A DNA stretch of 63,922 bases from Candidatus Saganbacteria bacterium (lineage in GTDB: Bacteria; Margulisbacteria; WOR-1; XYC2-FULL-46-14; XYC2-FULL-37-10): the NCBI GenBank assembly GCA_016223245.1, contig JACRPL010000004.1, forward strand, positions 1 to 63,922, written 5' to 3'. The translations under genes and the position numbers were made by a program. Under the pieces are notes generated by a model. The model saw nothing but the letters and a program-made list of their open reading frames with translations. It was not told the DNA's origin and did not search any database. Shown here piece after piece: positions 15,102 through 21,466 of the stretch. Each line of letters opens with the position of its first letter. The first letter of the stretch is position 1.

Positions 15102-15837
15102 GTTTTTTGTCGGGTCTGACCAAATCTCAAATAATATTATTACAATCTCCGGCAGCGACGTTAACCATATCAAGAATGTTTTAAGAATGAAGCTAGGTGA
15201 TCAGATCGAAGTTTTCGACAGCAAAGAAAATTCTTACTTAGCCGAAATCACTTTATTTTCGCCGAATAACCAGCGGCTAAACGCCGCGGTTATAAAAAAA
15301 CTGAACCGCCCCGATACCACATCGGGGCAGGAGCCCAACATCACCCTCGCACAATGTCTTCCTAAAGCAAAGAAAATGGATCTTATCGTCCAAAAAGCGA
15401 CCGAACTTGGTGTTAATTCCATATTCCCCGTAACATCCGAAAGATCGGTCCCTAAGATCGAAGAAAAATCCGACAAGAAGATTTCACACTGGCAAAAAAT
15501 AGCTAAAGAAGCATCAGAACAGAGTGGCCGCTCAAGAATTCCAAAGATCGAGCCGCTTACTAGTTTTTCTGATCTCGTCAAAACAGGTAAGAATTACGAT
15601 CTAGCATTGATACCATGGGAAGGTGAAAAGACAAATAGATTAAAAGACATAGTGACAAAGAAACATAGCGGCAAAATATTAGTTGTCATAGGGCCTGAAG
15701 GTGGTTTTTCAAAAGAAGAAATATCAATCGCACAACTTGAAGGTTTAATCTCAATTAGCCTCGGAAAAAGGATATTGAGAACTGAAACTGCTGGAATAGT
15801 TCTGCTGTCTCAACTGTTTTATGAATTTGATATTTAA
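15085..15837 (+). CDS. rsmE: 16S rRNA (uracil1498-N3)-methyltransferase, with two repeat-derived segments
   Basis: 250 residues from a GTG at 15085; a GTG at 15094 ([10 protein letters not shown]) is equally possible. The N-terminal PUA-like part reads [20 protein letters not shown]. The SPOUT/trefoil-knot domain has [45 protein letters not shown] and [15 protein letters not shown]. It methylates U1498 of 16S rRNA using SAM. Residues 62-69 (NQRLNAAV) are exactly one copy of the 24-bp palindromic repeat and residues 75-82 (RPDTTSGQ) one copy of another hairpin. Both lie in the linker between the two domains. It is the last gene of the heat-shock operon; dnaJ-rsmE is a common pairing. Confidence 0.93.
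   Translation: MRLVHRFFVGSDQISNNIITISGSDVNHIKNVLRMKLGDQIEVFDSKENSYLAEITLFSPNNQRLNAAVIKKLNRPDTTSGQEPNITLAQCLPKAKKMDLIVQKATELGVNSIFPVTSERSVPKIEEKSDKKISHWQKIAKEASEQSGRSRIPKIEPLTSFSDLVKTGKNYDLALIPWEGEKTNRLKDIVTKKHSGKILVVIGPEGGFSKEEISIAQLEGLISISLGKRILRTETAGIVLLSQLFYEFDI
15268..15291 (+). repeat. 24-bp palindromic element A inside rsmE
   Basis: It starts AACCAGCGGC and ends GCCGCGGTT, codes for NQRLNAAV in frame, and nearly equals intergenic copies at 49135-49158 and 54977-55000. The same element encodes NLRLNVAV in lipA (60268-60291). Confidence 0.85.
15307..15330 (+). repeat. CCCCGAT-ATCGGGG hairpin element inside rsmE
   Basis: CCCCGAT, a five-base loop and ATCGGGG, coding RPDTTSGQ. Similar CCCGAT...ATCGGG hairpins occur at 41935-41955, at 63479-63498 and in the trpC terminator. 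Confidence 0.65.
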
Positions 15838-15841
15838 TTTT

Positions 15842-15874
15842 TATTTGGTCATTGGGATTTGGCCATTGGTCATT
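15842..15874. repeat. TTTGGTCATTGGGATTTGG repeat, intergenic copy
   Basis: The words TTTGGTCATTGGGATTTGG and CCATTGGTCATT follow the rsmE stop. The same repeat is found at the lepA/hemW junction (9327-9357, inverted), upstream of tRNA-Ser (5242-5268), inside the signal peptide of the lipoprotein at 21467, and in pilD (62020-62066). Confidence 0.7.
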
Positions 15875-15886
15875 CTTTTTTTGCTC

Positions 15887-15958
15887 TACAAAAAAAGGAA
15901 CGAGGGCAACTCGCTCTTCATAAGTTTCCATGTTTCCTTAAGAAAAACTATGCCCTCG
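15887..15958 (-). terminator. Predicted rho-independent terminator of the beta-barrel-like gene
   Basis: On the minus strand CGAGGGCA (15958-15951) pairs with TGCCCTCG (15908-15901) across a 42-base loop. After GTTCC, seven T residues follow. It is six bases past the stop of the gene at 15964. The large loop makes it weaker than a standard terminator. Confidence 0.55.
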
Positions 15959-15963
15959 CTCGC

Positions 15964-16686
15964 TTAGAAATATATATTCTGACCTACTAACACTGAAACA
16001 CTCTTTGATGAGTGTACAGGTGCAGTCGTGCCTGATTTCACAATTGAGTAACCAAGCTCTGCGTAAGTCTTTCCGCCTAAGCCGATATCGCCCTGCGCGC
16101 CAGCGTATACTTGGCCGCCGACAGTCCCTGCTTTGGAACCTGAACGTGTAACTACATAATTTAAACCTCCACCAATGAAGGTTTCAATCCCTCCCATCAT
16201 ATCGGCAGGTAAATTGATTACGCCGTCGAATACGACTGGAACTGCTCTCCAGGATTTGCTTGCTGAGTCGTTTCCTGTGACATAACCTGCTCCAAGTTTC
16301 CATTCGATCGCTTTATCTGACAAGCCGATCATTGGTCCTAGGCCGATCACATCCGAGAGAACTATGTTGCCTGTAACCCCCATCATACCTCCAACCAATC
16401 CAACTTCTGCTGCTGTCTTCAATCCTAGTCCCAACAATCCTGCTGGAGCCGCGGATACAGGAGCAACTTTAACTGGAGCTGGTGGCGGCGGCGGCGTTAC
16501 AACTGTTGGCGCAGGAGGTGGAGGGGTAACTACTGGAGCTACCGGTGCAACCTTCTTTACCGCCTTCTTTACGACTTTTTTAACAGCCGCTTTCTTCATG
16601 CCTTTTTTAGCCGGAGCCGAAAAAGCTGGAGCAGCAGTTGTGGCCACAAATGCTAACACTACTAATAATGCAAATACTCTTTTCAT
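15964..16686 (-). CDS. Exported Lys/Pro-rich and beta-barrel-like outer-membrane protein
   Basis: 240 residues. The signal peptide is residues 1-23 (MKRVFALLVVLAFVATTAAP, then AFSA). A Lys/Ala/Val segment (KKAAVKKVVKKAVKKV) and two proline runs (TPPPPAPTV, TPPPPPAPV) reach about residue 75. This is probably a periplasm- or wall-spanning linker. The remainder is glycine- and aromatic-rich with alternating hydrophobicity and ends in VLVGQNIYF, a terminal Phe typical of outer-membrane barrels, although about 160 residues would make only a small barrel. I do not recognise the family. It has its own promoter, a leader hairpin and GAGAGGTG as ribosome-binding site. Confidence 0.7.
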   Translation of the reverse strand: MKRVFALLVVLAFVATTAAPAFSAPAKKGMKKAAVKKVVKKAVKKVAPVAPVVTPPPPAPTVVTPPPPPAPVKVAPVSAAPAGLLGLGLKTAAEVGLVGGMMGVTGNIVLSDVIGLGPMIGLSDKAIEWKLGAGYVTGNDSASKSWRAVPVVFDGVINLPADMMGGIETFIGGGLNYVVTRSGSKAGTVGGQVYAGAQGDIGLGGKTYAELGYSIVKSGTTAPVHSSKSVSVLVGQNIYF

Positions 16687-16690
16687 TTAA

Positions 16691-16754
16691 ATATCACCTC
16701 TCTTTGCCTAGAGTTAGGCAGATATAATCATACGTTACCCCATATTTTTGTCAA
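16691..16754 (-). promoter_or_regulatory. Promoter and leader hairpin of the beta-barrel-like gene
   Basis: On the minus strand TTGACA (16754-16749), a 16-base spacer, then TATGAT (16732-16727). The leader then forms TGCCTA-ACTC-TAGGCA just before the GAGAGGTG ribosome-binding site. A very similar hairpin in the same position is seen before the lipoprotein at 19336, which suggests a shared mRNA-stability or translation-control element. Confidence 0.6.
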
Positions 16755-16800
16755 GGGGTATTTTCAATGCCCAAAACCCGATATAGGAATCAAGTAAAAA

Positions 16801-16884
16801 GGGGCTGTCTCCTCTGATATAATTGCAATTATTCACGATTGCGATTGCACCCAATGGGTGATAACCAAAAGGAGGCACAGCCCG
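16801..16884 (+). promoter_or_regulatory. Leader hairpin that may sequester the transposase ribosome-binding site
   Basis: GGGCTGTCTCCT at 16802-16813 is nearly complementary to AGGAGGCACAGCCC at 16870-16883, which contains the GGAGG ribosome-binding site for ATG 16885. Transcripts entering from outside would fold this way and reduce translation, a usual safeguard in insertion sequences. TGATATAAT (16815-16823) lies between the arms and could be the element's own -10, giving an RNA without the left arm. Confidence 0.5.
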
Positions 16885-17694
16885 ATGATAAATATACAAG
16901 AAAAACTGCTCGATTTCCCAAAATCCAATCGCGGGCTAAAACCGGCTGAATATGTCATGCCTTTGGCTCTGATGTTTTGCGGCGGTGGTCGAACGATGGA
17001 AGACATCCGGGAAATCGAAATAGACAGGGGATTGCGCAAAATTTGCGGGCTGACAAAAGTCCCTGGTTCGGACGCGATCGGCCAATGGATTAGAAAAACT
17101 GAAAATCTCGCGGGGTTGAAATCTATCAACGAACGGTTGGTGAAAGAGATTATTGCGCGCAGTGGGAAAAACAATTTCACTCTGGATACGGACGCGACTT
17201 TGATCGAAACTGAAAAAGAGTGCGCGGAAATGCACTACGAAGGATTTACAGCTTTTTCCGTTTTGTTGAGTTTTCTGGCTGATCTCGGCCTGTGCGTTTG
17301 CAGTGATTATCGCAATGGCGCTGTCCATGCCGGGGTCGGGACAAAAGACCAAATTGAGCGCGCCGATGACCTGCTGAAATCTCTGGGGAAAAAGCTCAAA
17401 TACTCTAGAAGCGATTCGGCCGGATACAGCGCGGACGTTTTCAACTCCTGTTCTGACAGGGGCATTATCTTTACTATCACTGCCGACCAGGACGCAGCGG
17501 TTAAGCGGCTATTTCTGGAGGGAAATTGGGCGGTGAAAACCATAGCCACCCTGCGCTGGCAGTTGATCTTCATCGCCGGCAAAGTAATTGAGCACGGCCG
17601 GCAATTATTCCTGAAAGTCGAAGACGCCTATTTTCTTCTGCTAAAAACTATTCGAGACAAGATTCGTTCGTCACTGGCGCCGGCCCCCGTCTGA
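16885..17694 (+). pseudogene. IS1380-family transposase with an in-frame internal deletion
   Basis: 269 residues from ATG 16885 (GGAGG nine bases upstream). The N-terminal part is typical: LKPAEYVMPLALMFCGGGRT, the first catalytic Asp region FTLDTDATLIETEKE, YEGFTAFSVLLSFLADLGLC and the RNGAVHAGVGTKDQ segment. After FTITADQDAAVK it jumps to WAVKTIATLRWQLIFIAGKV and HGRQLFLKV, which belong to the C-terminus. Family members have about 430 residues, so about 150 are missing, including the region expected to hold the third acidic residue. It is probably inactive, though the frame is preserved and it might be mobilised by a full-length relative. Confidence 0.75.
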
Positions 17695-17711
17695 AATTTT
17701 CTTCTAGTTGA

Positions 17712-17734
17712 AACCGCGACTTCAGTCGCAGGTT
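17712..17734. repeat. Palindromic element A, 23-bp copy
   Basis: AACCGCGACTTCAGTCGC plus AGGTT: inverted arms GCGACT/AGTCGC flanked by AACC and GGTT. It lies just inside the right end of the deleted IS1380 element. Confidence 0.8.
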
Positions 17735-17830
17735 CCATTCCTATATCGGGTTTTGGGATTGTTTGGTAGAATATGCTTAATGCATGTTCGTCCCGCTTAT
17801 CGGGAAATACGGTTGGCCTAGATAAAGAGC

Positions 17831-19336
17831 TTACATTCCTGACGGAGCCATTGTAACCCCTGATGGCAACACAAGCCCAGAACCAAGGTTTACTCCACTT
17901 GGGATCACCATGCCAGAACCAAGGTTTACTCCGCTTGGGATCACTAAGCCAGAGCCAAGGTTTACTCCGCTTGGGATCACTAAGCCAGAGCCAAGGTTTA
18001 CTCCGCTTGGAATCGCTAAGCCAGAACCAAGGTTTACTCCGCTTGGAATCGCTAAGCCAGAGCCAAGGTTTACTCCGCTTGGAATCGCTAAGCCAGAGCC
18101 AAGGTTTACTCCGCTTGGAATCGACAAGCCAGATCCAAGAATTACTCCGCTTGGCATTGATAGACCAGGATTTAGGACTACTCCGCTTGGGATAGACAAG
18201 CCAGGTCCAAGAACTACTCCACTTGGCATTGATAGACCAGAATTTAGGACTACTCCGCTTGGGATAAGAAAGCCTGATCCAAAGAATATCCCGCTTGGCA
18301 TAACGATGCCAGAGGGTATGCCACAACCGCTTCCAAAAAAAGCGCCCGAAGGCATTCCACTGTTATATGCAGAAGGAATCGTAAAACCGGACATAAAACT
18401 TATGCCTGAAGGAAGCGTAAACCCGCTTGGAAGGAAGCTTGCTCCCAATGGTGAATAGCTGAACACTGCCCCAACCGGGATTGGAAACCCCGTAGGAATG
18501 ACAAATCCGCTGTATCCAACAGGCATCGTCATCCCTGTCGGGAATGTTGCGCCAGAAATCGCTAAAGTTGTTACGTTAGATTGAAACGATGCCAGGTCAG
18601 AAGCCCATGAGCCCAATGACGACGCGGATCCGAACTCCGTAGCAGTTTTCCCGCTTATTTGCTCATACTGGAGTTTTTGAATATCAGCTAATGTCAGGCC
18701 CGATGAGCTGTAGGCTAAAGTCGGGATATTCCCCGAAGTGATAGTTCCGATAATTGATTTAGCCTCCAAAAACATCTTTTCCATCAAAGCCAAAATACTG
18801 GCCTTTTGCGCGGCGTCAAGGGTTGAGGCCTTTGAAAACAAGTCGCCGGCTTTTGTCGCCAATTCTTCTTTTAGCTTGGCGGTGGCCATGGTTGTCCCTG
18901 CATTGATGTTTGCCTCTTCGGAATTCGAAGACAAGGTTTTTACCAAGATAGTTGTACCGCCTGTAGTCTTGCTTGCAACAAAAAGAATCTTTCCTGATGC
19001 CGGAAGATTTGTCTTGTCGATTGTAAAAGCGCCGCTTGCATTTGAAGCAACTGTCGGCGTTCCTGTGATTTGCAATTCGGTAACAGGATCGCATGCAATA
19101 ATTGAAGCCCCGCTTACGGCAGTATCTGAAACCCCGTCATCCGCGGTAGCCGATGCTTTGACACCCTTGATCCCAAGGCTTGAGATAGAGGAACTTGGCA
19201 CCAATATTGAACCTGAAACGGTGCTTGAAGCAAGCGTAGTTGTTGTTGTTGAAGAAGTGCTTGAAACATTTCCGCAGCTATAAACAAAGAAAGCCAACAA
19301 AACCAAAACTGCCGCCAACAAAATATTTTTATTCAT
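17831..19336 (-). CDS. Lipoprotein with a Thr tract and thirteen 12-residue Gly/Ser/Pro repeats
   Basis: 501 residues. The lipobox cysteine follows the hydrophobic stretch LLAFFVYSCGN, so this is a lipoprotein, followed by STSSTTTTTLASST. Residues about 35-130 resemble a carboxypeptidase-regulatory or Ig-like domain. A helical part (about 145-255) follows. From about 255 to the end proline-serine-glycine motifs build up and become regular: thirteen consecutive 12-residue units of the form LGSGLxIPSGVN, ending in MAPSGM. The regular spacing suggests a beta-solenoid or fibre on the cell surface. No sorting signal is visible at the C-terminus. It has its own promoter. The antisense frames are open only because the 36-bp unit is a multiple of three. 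Confidence 0.85.
   Translation of the reverse strand: MNKNILLAAVLVLLAFFVYSCGNVSSTSSTTTTTLASSTVSGSILVPSSSISSLGIKGVKASATADDGVSDTAVSGASIIACDPVTELQITGTPTVASNASGAFTIDKTNLPASGKILFVASKTTGGTTILVKTLSSNSEEANINAGTTMATAKLKEELATKAGDLFSKASTLDAAQKASILALMEKMFLEAKSIIGTITSGNIPTLAYSSSGLTLADIQKLQYEQISGKTATEFGSASSLGSWASDLASFQSNVTTLAISGATFPTGMTMPVGYSGFVIPTGFPIPVGAVFSYSPLGASFLPSGFTLPSGISFMSGFTIPSAYNSGMPSGAFFGSGCGIPSGIVMPSGIFFGSGFLIPSGVVLNSGLSMPSGVVLGPGLSIPSGVVLNPGLSMPSGVILGSGLSIPSGVNLGSGLAIPSGVNLGSGLAIPSGVNLGSGLAIPSGVNLGSGLVIPSGVNLGSGLVIPSGVNLGSGMVIPSGVNLGSGLVLPSGVTMAPSGM
17852..18319. repeat. Tandem repeat, thirteen 36-bp units
   Basis: Each unit encodes 12 residues of the lipoprotein (xGSGLxIPSGVx). The last eight or nine units are almost identical in DNA (AAGCCAGAGCCAAGGTTTAC followed by TCCGCTTGG on the plus strand), and units toward the N-terminus are more divergent. 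The gradient suggests recent expansion at the C-terminal end by slippage or unequal recombination. There are no spacers, so this is not a CRISPR array. Confidence 0.95.
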
Positions 19337-19352
19337 AATAGACTCCTTCTTT

Positions 19353-19404
19353 TGCCAAGGTCTGGCACTACCGAATAGTGTATCTCATTGTTTACAAATG
19401 TCAA
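19353..19404 (-). promoter_or_regulatory. Promoter and leader hairpin of the repeat lipoprotein
   Basis: On the minus strand TTGACA (19404-19399) overlaps the TGA stop of the upstream gene. A 16-base spacer leads to TACACT (19382-19377). The leader folds TGCCA-GACCT-TGGCA (19367-19353), followed by AAGGAG as ribosome-binding site. The layout is the same as before the gene ending at 15964. Confidence 0.6.
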
Positions 19405-21383
19405 TATGTTTTTTTGCCGGGACCAAGTTCTTTAATAATCCAAAAAATCCCAATGATCGAGAACACAATACCCAAGTAATCAATAAATGTCTTTTCATAT
19501 GACAATCTTATTTCGCCCTTGCCATAGATCAGCATCAGAGAGGGCGCAACTTGATATATTTTTATCTGCCGCCCATTTTTATAAGCTTTCCATCTTGGGA
19601 AATATGAAATTTTTATCAGAACAGGGATCTCTTTATCCGACAAGATATTAAATCTCAACCGGGCGGGAGAAATGCTGTTCTCGATAATTTGAATTGAATC
19701 GTTCTTGCCCGCAAGGTTTGGGGGAAGGGTTTTGGCCTTTACTAGGATCTTTGGGTCGATCCCTTCGGCCCAGGCCTTGACCGAATTGCCCCAATTTTCT
19801 TCGGTAAATAATGGCTTCTCCATTATCTTCTCTACGAGCTCGCTTGAGCCCGTGCTGTATAAATAGAAATCGGGCTTATCGCTCCGTACTGCGACCCTTT
19901 TTACCAATTGAGCGTTATTTATGGAATATTCGCTCAACAAGAAATTAATATTGAACAAATTGAACAATTTGTTGATATTTTGAAGTCGCCAAAACAACTC
20001 CAATTTCTTTGACGGATCGTTCGGGAAAGAAAAAAGGCCCAGCATTTTTGCCTGCAGAGCCTCAAGATAAGGAACATTCCCAAGATCGCCAAAAAGCCCC
20101 TTTAGCGTAAAATTGCCGGTTTTTAGCGATATTAAATGCGACATCGCCCTTGGCGTAAGAGGGTATGAGCCTTCCAAGAGCATGAGCCTTCCATTGAGTT
20201 TCTCGAGGCCGAATTTTTCAAGGAACGGGACCTGGGCTTTTTGATAAGAAAATAGGTGGTTATAATTTATCTCGATCCTTGGATTATTATTAAGCAGAAT
20301 TGAAAATTGCCAAACCATTAAGACCGCGAACGCCGCAACAAACCCGATCTTGATGTTTACATCCTTTATACTATTGAACAAAAGCTTTACAGGAAGCATC
20401 ATGCCAAAGATCATAAAAAATAGAACAAAACGGTATGCGTGCATCGGAAGGCCTACCTGCCCGAAATCTATGAAAAGGAGTACGCCAAAAGATGCAAGAA
20501 GCATAAAATAAGACTTATCAAACCTTGTATCGGCATCCAATATGCTTGCGGCACCGCCGAGGACCATCAATAAGAACATGGGTATCGTCAAAAAGAAACC
20601 CATTGATAAAATAGTACTGCTATTTATCGACAAACCGGAATACGCGATAAGCGGAACAAAGAAAAAACTCGAAAGCAGGAACGTAATCGCGGAATGCTTC
20701 AACGCGAACGCTATGACTTTCTTGCTAAGGTTATTAGCGGTTAATAGTAGGCCGGCCAGGATTGCGGCAAAAGTTACCACAAAATGGGTCAATACTATTG
20801 AAGCGGCAAGCAGGGAAAGCATGGCGAAATCAATTTTAGAAATTCTTTCAATTTCTCCTTTCCCCAATTTTTCAATTTGCTCTTTAAGTTTGCCGAAATA
20901 AACCAGAAAGATCGGAAGGCCCAGCGCGTTTGTCCCAAGACCAACTATGAATTGGGAAAAAAGCGTCCCGCCGCATGCAAGCGAAAGGCCGCAAACCGGG
21001 ATCATGGCCAAGAATGTAATTACCGCGGATTCATCAGGATCAAACTTAAATTTTCGTGCAAGGTAAAATAAACAGAAAGGCAAAATTGCTATTGAAGCAA
21101 CTGTTGCAAATTTAAACGCAAGATCAAGCCCCAAAGGGAAACTAAATAATGCAATTATATAATGGTATATGGGGGCATAATATGTATCCTGGGGGTATCC
21201 GCAGAAAAAGAACGGGTTCCATCCGAAAGGATCGGGGAATGAGTATGTCCTTAAAAACCAAGCGGCAAAATAATGCCCTATCGCATCCCAAAACAAGAAC
21301 TGATCGTATTTTATATAAGGAATTAAGACATATGAAAATAAATACGCTTCAATTGCAATAAAAACAACCGCGGCAAAAATCAT
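19401..21383 (-). CDS. Multispanning membrane protein, PTPS-related / GT-C-like
   Basis: 660 residues from the ATG at 21383; a TTG 33 bases further upstream is rejected because a TATAAT ends six bases before this ATG. Many membrane segments fill residues 1-400. An early loop with DAIGHYFAAWFLRTYSFPDPFGWNPFFFCGYPQDTYY and WDAI resembles the acidic first loop of GT-C-fold polyprenyl-phosphate-dependent glycosyltransferases and the PTPS-related membrane family. The C-terminal 250 residues are extracytoplasmic, ending with a membrane segment. It probably transfers sugars to envelope glycans or proteins, which is an inference from the fold. The gene at 24056 is a distant paralogue (shared SYFPRWKAYKNGR and SYHPNWKVEG endings). 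Confidence 0.7.
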   Translation of the reverse strand: MIFAAVVFIAIEAYLFSYVLIPYIKYDQFLFWDAIGHYFAAWFLRTYSFPDPFGWNPFFFCGYPQDTYYAPIYHYIIALFSFPLGLDLAFKFATVASIAILPFCLFYLARKFKFDPDESAVITFLAMIPVCGLSLACGGTLFSQFIVGLGTNALGLPIFLVYFGKLKEQIEKLGKGEIERISKIDFAMLSLLAASIVLTHFVVTFAAILAGLLLTANNLSKKVIAFALKHSAITFLLSSFFFVPLIAYSGLSINSSTILSMGFFLTIPMFLLMVLGGAASILDADTRFDKSYFMLLASFGVLLFIDFGQVGLPMHAYRFVLFFMIFGMMLPVKLLFNSIKDVNIKIGFVAAFAVLMVWQFSILLNNNPRIEINYNHLFSYQKAQVPFLEKFGLEKLNGRLMLLEGSYPLTPRAMSHLISLKTGNFTLKGLFGDLGNVPYLEALQAKMLGLFSFPNDPSKKLELFWRLQNINKLFNLFNINFLLSEYSINNAQLVKRVAVRSDKPDFYLYSTGSSELVEKIMEKPLFTEENWGNSVKAWAEGIDPKILVKAKTLPPNLAGKNDSIQIIENSISPARLRFNILSDKEIPVLIKISYFPRWKAYKNGRQIKIYQVAPSLMLIYGKGEIRLSYEKTFIDYLGIVFSIIGIFWIIKELGPGKKTY

Positions 21384-21466
21384 GGCGTGATTATACCATA
21401 AATTATGTATTGACAAATATATTTTGGAGCATATAATGCTGTATAATATTAAATCGGGAGGGAATC
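21384..21466. promoter_or_regulatory. Back-to-back divergent promoters with overlapping -35 boxes
   Basis: Plus strand: TTGACA (21410-21415), a 16-base spacer, TATAAT (21432-21437), then GGGAGG before ATG 21467. Minus strand: TTGTCA (21416-21411), a 15-base spacer, TATGG-TATAAT (21395-21390) and six bases to the ATG at 21383. The two -35 hexamers occupy the same bases, so the polymerases must compete. One transcript has a normal leader and the other is predicted to be leaderless. Confidence 0.75.

Larger units (their letters stand above)
16770..17757 (+). mobile_element. Internally deleted IS1380-type element with perfect 21-bp terminal inverted repeats
   Basis: A 988-bp unit bounded by a 21-bp inverted repeat (CCCAAAACCCGATATAGG and three more bases at 16770-16790; its complement at 17737-17757). 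It encloses one transposase frame. A copy of palindromic element A (17712-17734) lies just inside the right end. No convincing target duplication is seen. Because CCCGATAT words are also part of the dispersed-repeat vocabulary, it remains possible that the 21-bp arms are not the true IS ends. Confidence 0.65.

Noticed and set aside
17852-18319. Regular 36-bp repeats resembling a CRISPR array
   Set aside because: Units are directly adjacent without spacers, encode a 12-residue protein repeat in a lipoprotein, and no cas genes are near.
17628-18458. Long open frames on both strands across the repeat lipoprotein
   Set aside because: A repeat unit of 36 bases keeps all frames open once one unit is free of stops. 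Only the minus-strand frame has a signal peptide, promoter and ribosome-binding site.
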